DNA from: Mauremys mutica
Lineage: Eukaryota > Chordata > Testudines > Geoemydidae
Direction of reading: 5' to 3'
Assembly: GCF_020497125.1 (NCBI RefSeq)
Contig: NC_059072.1
Span: 273,774,045 to 273,838,044 of the forward strand
DNA length: 64,000 bases
Shown here one piece after another: positions 43,126 through 54,839 of the stretch (positions within the stretch are counted from its first letter, which is position 1; every line of letters begins with the position of its first letter). Under the pieces are notes generated by a model. It saw nothing but the letters and a program-made list of their open reading frames with translations. It was not told where the DNA came from and searched no databases. Made by a program: the position numbers and the translations under genes.

Positions 43126-44780
43126 TATATGACCTAGAATCACAATAGCTTTTTGACTATCTTAACTGATCATCCAAATTTTAACTGCAACATTATGCTT
43201 TATAAACAAAAAGTGCTGTAACTAAATCATCTCCCAGAACTAGCTCAGGACCAGAATTTGCATGCCGGTAGGCAGAGATGGCAGCAAAGGTAGAGTGCTA
43301 AGATGTCCTAATTCTAGTTGGGACTCAAGTTGAGCACAGGCTTTGTGCTGCACCAGGATGAATTTAATCTTTTGAGTACATCTACATAGCAGTTGGGAGG
43401 TAGATATATTCTAGCTAGCACCTAAAATTAGCAGTGTGGCCACATTAACTGCCCCAATACAATCCCACCCAACCCCCCAGGGACCATTTGTGACACACGG
43501 CTAGTAGCAGAAGCATTTCTGTTGACCATGCTTTATTTACACACACACCCCACTTCCACCCTCCCCGTGAGGGATTTTATGTTCAATGTACATTTTAATG
43601 TAGCCACTCACTGATGCTTGGAGGCAGAAATGACTTTTTTGAGAGCTTAAAGAGATAAGATGGGTTGAACTATATATTTTATTGTATCTGCTTTTGTTGG
43701 TGACAATGATGAGTAATCCATGCTGCCTCTGGACCCACACAACATACCAGCTGCAGACCCTTGAAAATGTTTTCTCTTTCTGAGGAACACATTGTGGATT
43801 TCCTTGTATTTTAATGTTAACTGCTGTCCTGAAGCAGGATCCACGTGTTTGAGCACTTTCCTGAATTAGGACCTTAGAGAGATAACAAGTAATGGGTCAT
43901 CAATAGGATTTGCACCTAAGACCTTCAGCACAAAAGCACAAACATTTGCTTCTTGAACTAAAGCAGTAAGCAGCTTCATTAACTGGCAGCAGGGGGTGCA
44001 ACACACACTTTACAAGCACAACACACTCTTATGTGTACAATGACTGGACAAATTACTTTTATGTCCGAAGAGAATGAAACATAACAATATGTTGAGCATA
44101 GTTCTAAAACACCAATATAAATAACACCAGATCAATATGCTTCAGTATTGAGAATATGACCTCATTCCATCAGGGCCATGTAGCAGCTGCACAAGTCAAG
44201 AAAAAGCTTTTACTCAGCTCAGTGTGTGTTTGAATAAATGGAAGGTCAGCCGGGATCTGTTGACTATCAGTCTGCATTTTCTGTTAGAATATTGCTACTT
44301 CTTAAACTTAGTTGCTGGCTAATGGATTTCTCAACTTTTAGAATGCAACCTCCACAAAACAAATTAAGTCACTAAGTACATTTTGTTTCTTCTGATGTTA
44401 TCAGCTGAAATAAGAGGTTGTAATGTTTTTTTGTCTTTCTTGTTTTTCTAAAGCATTTTTATGTTGCCTAAACAGATGAAAACCATTTTATATACAGGGA
44501 TCATTTCAATGATATTTGAGGCACTCTGCAAACATACTATATGATGTTGTGAGTGAGGAAATACCATATTTTTACCTGATATAGGTGAAATCTTACAATT
44601 TGCAGGTCTCCTGACAGGAAAAGTTTCCTAAAGTTAAGATCACATTGTAATGGGGTCTACAAACCCCATACAGAGCACAGACCAAGGTAGGAGCAGAGTC
44701 TCTCCTCTTTACATGCAAGCAGCTTGATCACACCCCCCTGCAGCTGCCAGATCTGCTGGTAATGGAGGCAGGCATTTACA
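43126..44780. other. Unassigned DNA
   Basis: No gene. A possible MITE fragment lies at about 43375-43455 ('gagtacatctacatagcag', 'aaattagcagtgtggcc'). The remaining DNA has only short featureless frames. Confidence 0.4.
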
Positions 44781-44788
44781 GCTGCAAC

Positions 44789-45050
44789 CAAGGGCGGCTC
44801 TAGGTATTTTGCCGTCCCAAGCACGGCAGGCAGGCTGCCTTTGGCGGCTTGCCTGCGAGAGGTCCCCGGTCCCGCAGATTCGGCAACATGCCTGCGGGAG
44901 GTCCGCCGAAGCTGCGGGACCAGCGGATCCTCCACAGGCATGCCGCCGAAGGCAACCTGCCTGCCACCCTCACGGCGACCGGCAGAACGCCCCCTGTGGC
45001 TTGCTGCCCCAGGCACACGCTTGGCGTGCTGGTGCCTGGAGCCGCCCCTG
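44789..45050. mobile_element. hAT MITE, 262 bp, GC-rich
   Basis: The termini CAAGGGCGGCTCTAGG and the complement of CCTGGAGCCGCCCCTG match at 14 of 16 positions. The flanking octamer GCTGCAAC is perfectly duplicated (44781-44788 and 45051-45058). The interior contains repeated 'gcctgcgggaggtccgccga'-type modules. The overlapping open frames of 78-138 codons on both strands reflect GC richness and are not genes. Confidence 0.92.
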
Positions 45051-45058
45051 GCTGCAAC

Positions 45059-46039
45059 CAAAAGAGAAAACAAGACCTGCTATAAATAGGAGAGCATAGA
45101 GGAGGAAAGGAAGGCAGAGAGACTAGAAATAGCAAAGGGGTGACAGCCCTGCACATCTAAGGAGACTGCGGGCCCTAAAACTGAATTGTTGATAGAGTTA
45201 ACTGGAGATGAGTGTGAAGGATCTGACCTGATTGAGAAAAAGCTAAGGAGGCTCAGTCAGGAGAAGCTGAGAATTCTAGAAAGACCACACTGAGGGGTGG
45301 TGACACTTACTGAACATTTAATTTTGTGTAACAGCAAAATGAATGGTGGTAATTAATTTTATTCTTACTGTCTAAATAAAAGTTACAGTAAATTAATCCC
45401 TGTTTCTACCATGCATGAATAGTACCCTACTCTGCAAAAAACTCCATTAGTATTAGTTATATTTAAGTCCATCTCAATACATGTGTCATACTGCCCTAGT
45501 TTCTGTGATTAAGGGTGGCAGACTCTGGCTTCAGTGTTTAATTAGAACAAAAAGATAAGGCCATATTATTGAGCCAACAGTGGAACTCTCCACTGAGATG
45601 AATGAGAAGTTCAACTTAAAAATTGGTGGCAAGATATATTTTCAAGTTCATGCCTGTAATGAAATACTGGACTTGAGAACTTTAAATGTAATAGCAATTG
45701 ACTATTTCAGTTTATACTAATACAAACTATAAAAGAAGAAGAATAGAAACTAAGATAGTAGTTCCTGCAACTGAAGTGCTCCATGGATGGGCATCACCAT
45801 AGACGTCCATGAATGTGACACTATTAAATCATTGCTATCACTCCATAATTTGAAATTGGACAATGGCTGGCTGACAGGTTTTGATTATATGTTAGCTGGG
45901 TCAGGAAAATGAAAAGAAAAAACAAATTTCCAAATTCAAAGGACAATGTTCAATTTTATGACAGTTGATGTGGTATGTTACGAAGGGAAATGATTAAGCC
46001 TTTGAACCTATTGTGTCACAGAGGCCAATTGGTGCCACC
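45059..46039. other. Unassigned DNA
   Basis: No gene or repeat that I can name. Confidence 0.4.
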
Positions 46040-46275
46040 TGGAAAAAGGGTTCTTCACAAACAGATTCTGTTTCACACTTGACAAACTCTCTGCACTTAA
46101 CATACCACCCTCATGGTATTTATCAATGAAGGGCAGCTAGTATTGTCTCTACTGAAAGCTTATAACTTATCAATAATCATGATCACTGCCAGATGAGTAT
46201 ATTGATAATATGTAAGGAATAATGTAACTATTTTGAAAATTATGCACTTATGGACTTGAAGTAAAAAATATTCAC
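46040..46275 (+). repeat. Dispersed repeat, copy B
   Basis: Second copy of the family at 38740-38945, in the same orientation, with shared blocks in the same order. Here it continues further right ('tatgcacttatggacttgaa'). The class is unknown. Confidence 0.6.
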
Positions 46276-46419
46276 CAGGGAATCATATGTCTCAGTGGTG
46301 ACTCATTCAAGTGGGAGGAAGTTTTCACCCCTCTGTCTGGCTAGCAGATTTGTAATGTATTGTTCAGTTGCCTACTCTTGCCCCATCCCAGAGCAGTCAA
46401 TAGGTGAAGCAAATTAAGT

Positions 46420-48028
46420 ACTCATGGCATAAAAGAGAAGGTCCTCTCATGGTCCAGTAACCAGTTAAAATATATGAAATAAAGGATAGGAACAAATTGT
46501 CAGTTTTCAGAATGGAGACAGGTAAATAGTGAGGTCCCACCAGGATCTGCACTGGCACCAGTGCTGTTCATCATATTCATGAACAGTCTAGGAAAAGGGG
46601 TGAACAGTGAGGTGGGAAAGTTTGCAGATGATACAAAATTACTCAAGATAGTGAAGTCCAAAGCATAGTGAGAAGAGTTACAAAGGGATCACACAAAAGG
46701 GTGACTGGACAACAGAATGGCAGATGAAATTCAGTGCTGATAAATGCAAAGTAATGCACATTGAAAAACATAATCCCAACTATATATATACAAAATGATG
46801 TGGTCTAAATTAGCTGTTACCAATCTATAAAGAGATCTTGGAATCATTGTGGGTAGTTCACTGAAATCATCTCTTCAGTGTGAAGTGGCAAGCCCAAAAG
46901 CTAACAGAATGTTAGGAACCAATAGGAAAGAGAAAGAAAGTAAGAAAGAAAATATCATCATGCCACTATCTAAATCCATGGGACCCCAACACCTTGCATA
47001 TTGTGTGCAGTTCTGGTCACTATATCAAAAAAGATATATTAGAAGTGGAAAAAGTACAAAGAGTAACAAAAATTATTAGAGGTATTGTAACAGGTCCTCT
47101 GCCTGGGGCCCACTGGCTGCCCCAATAAAGCTCAGAGAGGCTTCAAGTTCTGCAGCACCTGTGGCTTTATTTACACATTTCTCCCATCACCAGTGATATA
47201 CTATATACAGAGCTTGCAGGCCTGACAGTCTCCTCTCCTACACAGAGTCTGCCCCAAGCCTAGAGACTGACCTTCCCCTGGCCATTCTCCTTCTTCTGGC
47301 TGCCAGCCAGACTTTATAGGCCTTGAACTCTCAGGCCCGCAGATGCAGCCAGTTCTAAAGAGCAGGCACCAGACTTCTCCCCAACCCCAATCTATTTCCC
47401 CTGATTGGGGCTGGCTGAGCAGGGGCTAATTAGGTGCCTTTGCACCAGCACCCTGCTACAGGTATAGAACAGCCTCCACATGAGGAGAAATTAAAAGGAC
47501 TTTGACTCTTCAACTTTGAAAAAATATGACTAAGGGTGATTTGATAAAGATATTTAAAATCATGAATGGTGGGGAATAAGTGAATAAAGTAGTGTTATTT
47601 ACCTCTTTATGTAACACACAGACCAGGCATCACCCAATGAAATTAATAGGCAATTGTTACAAAAGAAACATATGGAAATACTTCTTCACACAACAAACAG
47701 TCCATCTGTGGAATGCATTGGTATGGGATGTTGTGAAGGCCAAAATTATAACTGGGTTCAAAAAAGAATTAGAAGTGCATTGAGGATATTTCCTTCAATG
47801 GCTCCTTGCCATGATGGTCAGGGAGACAACCCCACACTTTGGGTGTCCCTAATCCTCTGATTGCCAACAGCTGGGACTGGAGGAGAGGGGATATATCCCT
47901 CCATAATTGCTCTGTACTATCCATTCCCTCTGAAGCATCTGGCACCGGCCACTGTTGGAAAACAGGCTACTGGGCTATATTAACCCTTGGTCTGACCCAG
48001 TATGGCTAGTCATGTTCTTATGTTCCTG
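46420..48028 (+). mobile_element. CR1 LINE copy interrupted by a solo LTR
   Basis: A 5'-truncated CR1 starting with 'actcatggcataaaagag', followed by the reverse-transcriptase palm ('gcagatgatacaaaatta', ADDTKL), the C-terminal blocks (46849-47079, a 76-codon frame) and, after the LTR, the 3' region with 'ggtctgacccagtatggcta' and the tail 'catgttcttatgttcc'. It is the same subfamily as the copies at 5990-7220 and 49950-51004. The coding region is broken by several stops and frameshifts. Confidence 0.85.
47086..47460 (-). mobile_element. Solo LTR, 375 bp, inserted in CR1
   Basis: It begins TGTAACAGG and ends CCTGCTACA. It is flanked by the perfect 5-bp repeat GGTAT (47081-47085 and 47461-47465). 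Removing the LTR and one repeat restores the CR1 phrase 'attagaggtatagaacag' (MIRG block). On the minus strand a TATA box (complement of 47311-47320) and an AATAAA signal (complement of 47165-47172) stand in the correct order. No internal viral sequence is present. Confidence 0.93.
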
Positions 48029-48479
48029 TTTATGGAGTAAAGTTACAGACAAGCTTAATTGTTTGCAAGATCAGAGCCTTAATTTTGTTTAGCTGATTCA
48101 TTTTTTTCAATTCAGCCTGTGAGCTTGTGTGTTTTCTTTTGCCATCATACTGTAAATATTTTGGGAAATAATTTTGAAATAGTTGTATGGTGTACACTAA
48201 GCACTAATATCTTCATAACAATTAATTTAAAGAATTCCCTTAATACTCTTCTACTTTTAGAAGTATTGTGTTTGGACAGAGCTACTGCAGCATGAGATCA
48301 TAATGTGTTTCTATAATGCACAGCTTGAGAGTTTATAATAGATTAAGTTTATGCTGATTAAAATGGGCCATAAAGTAATGAGATAATTGAATAAAGTAAT
48401 AGTCATGGCTACTATATGTTCATGTTCAACATATTAAATGCTATTGACTCAGTGTTGCTTTTGAATTATATCAAATAAC
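48029..48479. other. Unassigned AT-rich DNA
   Basis: Nothing recognisable between the CR1 tail and the Penelope-like insertion. Confidence 0.4.
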
Positions 48480-48492
48480 TGCTATGATACAG

Positions 48493-49573
48493 GTTTCAGA
48501 GTGGTAGCCATGTTAGTCTGTATCAGCAAAAACAACAAGGAGTCCTTGTGGCACCTTAGAGACTAACGAATGTATTTGGGCATAAGCTTTCATGGGCTAG
48601 AACCCACTTCATTAGATGCATGAAGTGAAAAATACGGGAGCACATATAAATACATAAAAGGATGGGCCCCCAACTAAAACCTCTCCAGCCCATCATCAAG
48701 GATCTACAACCTAAACTGAAGGATGATCCCTCACTCTTACAGACCTTGGGAGACAGGCCAGTCCTCACCTACAGACAGCCCCCAGACCTGAAGCAAATAC
48801 TCACCAGCAACTACACATCACGCAACAAAACCACCAACGTAGGAACCAAACCCTGCTACAAACTCTGGTGCCAACTCTGTCCACATATCTATTCAAGGAA
48901 CACCATCATAGGACCTAACCACATCCTCCACACCATCTGGGGCTCATTCACCTGCACATCTATCAATGTGATATATGCCATCATGTGCCAGCAATGCCCC
49001 TCTGCCGTGTACATTGACCAAACTAGACAGTCTCTATGCAAAAGAATAAATGGACACAAATCTGACATCAGGAATCATAACATTCAAAAACCAGCAGGAG
49101 AACTCTTCAGTCTCTCTGGTCACTCAATAACAGACCTAAACGTGACAATTCTTCATTAAAAATCTTCAAAAACAGACTCCAAACTGAAGCTGCAGAACTG
49201 GAATTAATTTGCAAACTGGATACCATCAGATTAGGCCTGAGTAAAGACTGGGAGTAGTTGGGTCATTACAAAACCTAAATTTAATTTCCCCATACTAAAT
49301 TCTCCCTACTGTTACTCAGACCTTCTTGTCAACTGTCTGTAATGGGCCACACTTTAAAAGTTATTTTCTTCCCTTGGTATCCTGCTGTTAATTATTTTAT
49401 CTCATTAGTCTAACCTCACACTTGGTAAAGCAACCCCCATACTTTCATGTATTTATACCTGATCTTGTATTTTTCACTTTATGCATCTGACGAAGTGGGT
49501 TCTAGCACATGAAAGCTTATGCACAAATTAATTTGTTAGTCTCTATGGTGCCAGAAGAACTCCTCATTGTTTT
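48493..49573 (+). mobile_element. Penelope-like element (GIY-YIG type), 1081 bp
   Basis: It is flanked by the 13-bp direct repeat TGCTATGATACAG (48480-48492 and 49574-49586). The left end is a complete tail in antisense ('gtttcagagtggtagccatg', 'ggcaccttagagactaac', 'cataagctttcatgggctag', 'aacccacttcattagatgca'); the right end is a sense-oriented, shorter version of the same tail ('gcatctgacgaagtgggttc', 'catgaaagcttatgcac', 'gttagtctctatggtgcc'). Between them lies the C-terminal coding region with the endonuclease (48662-49159). The variable-length duplication, inverted tails and GIY-YIG domain all point to Penelope-like retroelements. Confidence 0.85.
48662..49159 (+). pseudogene. Penelope-like ORF, C-terminal GIY-YIG endonuclease part
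   Basis: Penelope-like elements fuse a reverse transcriptase to a C-terminal GIY-YIG nuclease that nicks the target. In this 165-codon frame only the connector and nuclease remain. A Cys-rich block lies at residues 65-73 (CYKLWCQLC), the GIY-like VIYAIMC at 103-109, CPSAVYIDQTRQSL with YID in place of YIG at 117-119, and RINGH at 128-132. The Gly of YIG is Asp, so activity is doubtful. The frame stops after ITDLNVTILH and a diverged trace continues to about 49250. The reverse transcriptase is missing. The ATG at 48662 lies just inside the inverted left tail and is probably not a native start. Confidence 0.8.
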
Positions 49574-49793
49574 TGCTATGATACAGAAATATTAAAACTA
49601 TAAAGGAAAGTAAAAATCCTCATGTTGCTAAGTGTTTTGTGATAGTCTAATAAATAATGTGGGATTATATTCTTTAAAATGTAGTCCTTGCACAAAACCA
49701 TTATTTGTGTCAATCATATGAAAAGCTAGCTCATATAAATTAATACCCAGTTAGTGTTCATCAATGTGGAATTTCTTGCTAAAGACTCAGCTT

Positions 49794-49949
49794 CAAGGTA
49801 CTCAGCTTCAAGGTCATTAGAGAAAGGTTTCTAACCATCAGAGGAGTAAAGTTCTGGAACAGTCTTCCAAGGGGAATAGTGAGGTCAAAAAACCTAACTT
49901 GTTTTAAGACTGAGCTTGATAATTTATGGAGGGATGGTATGATGAGATT
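49794..49949 (+). mobile_element. Outer CR1, 5' piece (end of ORF2)
   Basis: The stretch encodes the last residues of a CR1 ORF2 ('aggtttctaaccatcagagg', 'gttctggaacagtcttccaa', 'ctgagcttgataatttatgg') and stops at 'gatggtatgatgagattt', where a second CR1 begins. Its 3' UTR continues at 51005. A 15-bp tandem repeat ('actcagcttcaaggt' twice, 49785-49814) sits at its left border. Confidence 0.75.
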
Positions 49950-51004
49950 TAAGCTCTCATGGGATAAGAGGGAAGGTCCTCTCATGGGTTGGTAACAAAT
50001 TAAAAGGTAGGAAACATAGGGTAGGAATAAATGGTCAGTTTTCAGAATGGAGAGAGGTAAATAGTCGTGTCCTCCGGGGTCTGTATTGGGATCAGTACTA
50101 TTCAACATATTCATAAATGATCTGGAAAAATGGGGTAAACAGTGAGGTGGCAAAATTTTCAGATGATACAAAATTACGCAAGACAGTTAAGTCCTAAGTA
50201 GACTGCGAAGAGCTACAAAAGAATCTCACAAAACTGGGAGATTGGGCAACAAAATGGCAGATGACATTCAATGTTAACAAATGCAAAGTAATGCACATTG
50301 GAAAACATAATCCCAGCTACACATATAAAATGATGGGGTCTAAATTATCTGTTACCAGTCAAGAAAGAGCTCTTGGAAACATTGTTGATAGTTCTCTGAA
50401 AACATCCACTCAATGTGCAGCAGCTGTCACAAAAGCGAACAGAATGTTGGGAATCATTAAGAAAGCGATAGATAATAAGACAGAAGATATCATATTGCCT
50501 CTATATAAATCCATGGTACGCCCACATCTTGAATATTGTATGCAGATGTTGTTGTCCCATCTCAAAAAAGAAAGATATATTGGAATTCAGAAAAAAAGGC
50601 AACAAAAAATGATTCGGGGTATGGAATGGCTTCCATATGAAGAGCAATTAAGACTGGAACTTTTCAGCTTGGAAAGGAGATGACTAAGGGGGGATATGAT
50701 AGAGGTCTATAAAATGATAGGTGTGGAGAAAGTAAATAAGGAAGTGTTATTTACTCCTTTTCATAACACAAGAACTAGGGGTCACCAAATAAATTAATAG
50801 GCAGCAGGTTTAAAACAAACAAAAGGAAGTATTTCTTCACACAACACACAGTCAGCCTGTGGAACTCCTTGCCAGAGGATGTTGTGAAGGTCAAGACTAT
50901 AACATTCCCTCTAGGGCACCTGGTATTGGCCACTTTGGAAGACAGGATAATGGGCATGGTCCTTTGGTCTAATCCTGTATAGCCTATCTTATATTCTTAT
51001 GTTT
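49950..51004 (+). mobile_element. Inner CR1 inserted in another CR1
   Basis: A 5'-truncated CR1 running from 'taagctctcatgggataag' to the tail 'atcttatattcttatgttt'. It contains the palm ('cagatgatacaaaattacg', ADDTKL) and a 140-codon frame (50261-50683) with [50 protein letters not shown] and MIRGMEWLPYEEQL. It is the same subfamily as the copies at 5990 and 46420. It splits the outer CR1 in two. Confidence 0.85.
50261..50683 (+). pseudogene. CR1 ORF2 C-terminal fragment
   Basis: A 140-codon open piece of the CR1 reverse-transcriptase thumb and C-terminal domain (blocks listed under the inner CR1). Upstream, the palm lies in another frame and is broken by stops, and downstream the frame ends at FSLERR*. 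No catalytic residues are within the open part, so it has no function of its own. Confidence 0.75.
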
Positions 51005-51452
51005 GTATATGGCCCATCCATGACTGCCATTAGCAAATATCTCCAACAGTTGGAGATGGGACACTAGAGCGAGAGGGGTCTGAGAATTATTACAGAGAAT
51101 TATTTTCCAGGTGTCTGGTTGGTGGGTCTTGCACATGTGTTAAGGGTCTCTATCAGCACCCTAGTTAGGGCGAGGAAGGAATTTTCCCCTAGGTCAGATT
51201 GGCAAAAACTCTGAGGGTTTTTTGCCTTCCTCTGTAGCATAGTGCACAGGTCACTTGCTGGTTTGAATCAGAGTAAATTGTGGATTCTCTGTAACTTGAA
51301 GTCTTTAAATCAAGATTTGATGACTTCAGTAACTCAGCCAGAGGTTATGGGCCTACTATAGGAACGAATGGGTGAGGTTCAATAGTCTGCAATGTGCAGG
51401 AGGTCAGATTAGATTATTATGATGGTCCCTTCTGTCCTTAAAGTCTATGAGG
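51005..51452 (+). mobile_element. Outer CR1, 3' UTR piece
   Basis: It continues the piece at 49794-49949: 'ggcccatccatgactgccat', 'agcaaatatctccaacag', 'gtgtctggttggtgggtctt', 'ggaaggaattttcccctagg', and ends with 'gatggtcccttctgtcctta' and 'aagtctatgagg', a CR1 3' terminus. Joining the two pieces gives the usual order ORF2 end - 3' UTR - tail. Confidence 0.75.
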
Positions 51453-53221
51453 CATAGGTGCTGGAACTAGGGTTGCTGGGGATGCTGTTGCACCCCTTCA
51501 TGTTAAGCAGTTTGCATCATATACAAGGTTTACAGTTTGGTTCAATGGCTCTCAATACCCCCACTACAAAAATTGTTCCAACACCCCTAGGGAGAGGAGT
51601 CAAGGGGATGCTACCACCATGTTCTTCCTATATTCTTAATGATAGGGGGAACCAAGCTAGTTCTCAGCTAGAAGAGAGGGGAAACCTGCTATAAAGGAGG
51701 TTGAGAACCACTGGAAAACATTACTATCTAATGTATGTGTGGGGGGAGGACAGAAATGTACAGTTCAGTAAAGAAAACCAGATTTCTCAATAACAAGTTT
51801 ATTCTCTTTTCGGAAGGCCTAATGTTATAGCAGTTCAGCACACAGATCTAACCCTCTTTGACTTCAGGGAGAGTTTTTCATGCAGAGTGACTGAGCCCTT
51901 AATGTTTGCATCACTCCCATTAATGTTAGTAGGAATCACATGCATATAGGGTGAGGAAAATAACCCCTTAAGTGTCTCAAAATTAAAACAGAGATTTCAA
52001 GAAATGCAGTACAACGTGTTATCTTTCCCACCTTTAATACACATTACTTATTTGTGTATTAATGGCAGTTGGGCTTTCACATAAAGTGGAAATAGGACTT
52101 CATAGAATGTGGAGCCACAGAAATAATTCAAGCAGGCTAGATAAGTACTGCAGAGAAAATGAAGCACAGTTCAAGATAAAAAAAGACAGCGAATTATTTA
52201 GTTTTTAATATAGTTAATTTTTGAAAAATGGAAAAAGAAGAAAAGTAAGTTGATAGCCGTACAGTCTTCTCTCACTGGACTCTCAAAATTAATTATTTTT
52301 AAATATCTGCAAAGTCAAATCCCATTAAACAAATTTCATCACCAGTTATATGGGCCCCAAATATACTCACTCTTAGACAATTCTCCCACTCCTAAATATA
52401 AAGTCCTTTCCCCTCTTTCTGTTGAGAGGCACAGAGGACAGAAAGGAAAATGAAAAGCTTGGAAGCCACACAATGAGGAGGCTTGCTCTCCCATCTTGTT
52501 GGAAGTCCATGTGTTTCCCACACACAAGAGAAAGTTAATCACATCCCTCTTGATGGAACTGAGAGTTGACTGTCACGAGAGAGAGAGGGATGAACAAGGC
52601 TCTAACATTTGTATATACCAGAACTTCATATATTGGAAGTACTTGCTTCTTTCACCTGTGTATGACATCAGAAATCATCACATCAATTATTTCTTCAAAT
52701 TCAAATGTGAAACTAGATTCTGTGGCTAACACCTTTCTTCGTGAGTGGCCCCTTTGAAATCAGTGGACTAGATTGCGACTTTGTCACATGTCCTGTTTAT
52801 GACGTGTCACATAAGTACTAAACATACACAGAGAAGAAACTATGCTTCTAAGGAACAACTGCCTTCCTGCTTCCTTCTTGCTTCAGAGGGAATACAATAA
52901 TAGGATAATGATTGGCTCTTGGTTTATTTCAGCAGCAAATTGCAACACCACTTATGCTGGCGAGCATGTTATTGGGAGGTCAAGCTAAAGTTTTGCCCAT
53001 TCCCTGTCCATTTTCAGCCCCCATGCTTAGGACACAGAATGAGCAGTAGTCCTGTGTGTCTGTGCCCAGGGACCATAAGGGGTCTTACTTCCCTTTCAAT
53101 CCTTGCATGCCCAATTAGTTCAGGTCAGAATCTAGTCCAGTGGGACTAATGATGGAGCAAGGGAGAGTAAGGGTTACAAAATCTGTCCAAAAGATACTAA
53201 TCATGGAAATAAGGAATGCTA
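51453..53221. other. Unassigned DNA
   Basis: No gene, RNA or repeat can be supported in this 1.8-kb stretch. Open frames of 60-78 codons have no family features. Confidence 0.4.
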
Positions 53222-53284
53222 AAACTCTCCATTGCTTGCAGGGTGGTTGTAGATGTATTGGTCTCAGGATCTGAGAGAGACAAA

Positions 53285-53595
53285 GGCCTTGTCTACATTA
53301 CTGGGGTAAGTCAACCTAATTTACGCTACTCCAGCTATGTGAATAACGTAGCTGGAGTCAATGAAGCTTAGGTTGACTTACTGCTGTATATATCAGAGCT
53401 TCATATACACCATGCTGCATTGATGGGAGATACTCTCCTGTCAACTTACCTTACTCCTCTCGTTCTGGTGGACTACCTGAGTTGACCAGAGAGCACTCTT
53501 CAGTCAATTTAGAGGGTCTTCACTAGATCCACTAAATCGACCCCCGCTACATCAATAGCAGCATTGTTGATCCCTAGTAAATGTAGATATGGGCC
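53285..53595. mobile_element. MITE nested in the Penelope-like dimer
   Basis: The left terminus GGCCTTGTCTACATTAC and the complement of the right terminus, GGCCCATATCTACATTTAC, are inverted counterparts. The interior contains 'ctccagctatgtgaataacg' and 'tagctggagtcaatgaagc' as an inner palindrome. The surrounding tail sequence ('gagagacaaa' and 'tgattggaccaacttctg') belongs to the Penelope-like element. It resembles the three-hairpin MITE at 27749 in layout. The target duplication is unclear (AAA on both sides). Confidence 0.7.
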
Positions 53596-53939
53596 AAATG
53601 GGTGATTGGACCAACTTCTGCTGATGAAAGAGACAATATTTTGAGTGTTATAGAGATCTTTCTCAGTTCTGAAGAAGGTACCTAAAGAGTCAGAGCCAAA
53701 TACAAGGTGGGAGAGATTGTTAAGCATTAGAGGTTAATATTAATTTTTACCGTTGCAAGAAACTACTTAAAATGAAGTGGGCAATTAAAACATCTGCAGT
53801 CATAGGAAAAAGGAGGATTAGTAGGTTACAAATGGTTTTATTTAGCTATAAAACCAATGTCACTGTTAAAACCATGTCTTTTAGTGTATAGCAGAGTTGT
53901 GCATTTAAATTCCCAAGCTTGTCTCTTGAAGGTTTTCTG

Positions 53940-54830
53940 CAGGTTTCCTTTGAAGACAAGAACAGATAGAAGGAGACATGGAGTGATTGCTTTATGAAAA
54001 GTGCTTCCCCACTGGTGAAAGAGTATTTTTGTCTTTTATAATTTTTTCTGTGAGTTCATTTGAGACCATAGTGATTGTGTGGTTTCACTCCTATAGTTGT
54101 TCCTGGGGCATTCGGTGCACTGGAGGACATATGCCAACGGTTGTAATAGGGATGTATAGGGTCCATGGATTCAAAGGTTTTGTATCTGTTGTTGTGGCAA
54201 GGTCTGGTGCTGCTTTGAGTTGGTATGTCCTGCTCTGTGGGGATCTTGCTTCTGATGATAAGATTGGAGAGATTAGGGGGGCAGCTGGAAGGCCATAAGA
54301 GAGGGTTCAGAAAGATTTCTTTCACAGTATGGTCCCCATCAAGTATGGATTGTAACTGTTTGATGACACCCCATGTGGGTTCAAGTGTGTGGTTGTATGT
54401 GACAACTAGTGGTGTGTAGACTGTGGCTTTTGTGTTGTTTTATTTTTTTTATTTTTTAATGAAGCAGGTTTTCAAAAGTGTTTGGATGGCCCATTCCATG
54501 ATGCAGACTACTTCTCTGATAGAGTGTCACAGTTTGGTGAAAGTGGTTTTTTTAAGTGCGTTATGGTGTGTATCACGGACTTTCTCCTCTAAGCATATTC
54601 TTTTGTATTTTGATGACTGGCCATATACTACAAATTTCTATATGTGCCAGGGGTAATTACTGGATCTATAATCGTAAGTGTGGTGATCATTATGTTTTTC
54701 TGTATAGCTGTCCGTAGGGTTCCATTGTTGAAGATGATTGTGGTGTCCAGGAAGTTGATGCTGGTGTGTGTGTGGGGGGGAGTGGGGTTTCTAGAGAGAG
54801 TTTGATGTATGACTGGTGGTTGTTGAAGTG
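53940..54830 (-). pseudogene. Penelope-like ORF remnant, left arm
   Basis: On the minus strand the readable pieces are PPNLSNLIIRSKIPTEQDI, PTQSSTRPCHNNRYKT (the Cys/His block before the GIY-YIG nuclease) and further degenerate traces upstream (54330-54830) and downstream (54060-53950, where the antisense shows 'cactttatgaaaagtgcttc', equivalent to the HFSQNDHS block). The GIY-YIG core itself is partly deleted and frameshifted. The whole is inactive. It mirrors the right arm. Confidence 0.7.
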
Positions 54831-54839
54831 CAACTGTAA

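Noticed and set aside
44657..45156. Frames of 78-138 codons, Arg/Gly/Ala-rich
   Set aside because: They arise from the GC-rich MITE at 44789-45050 and its flanks.
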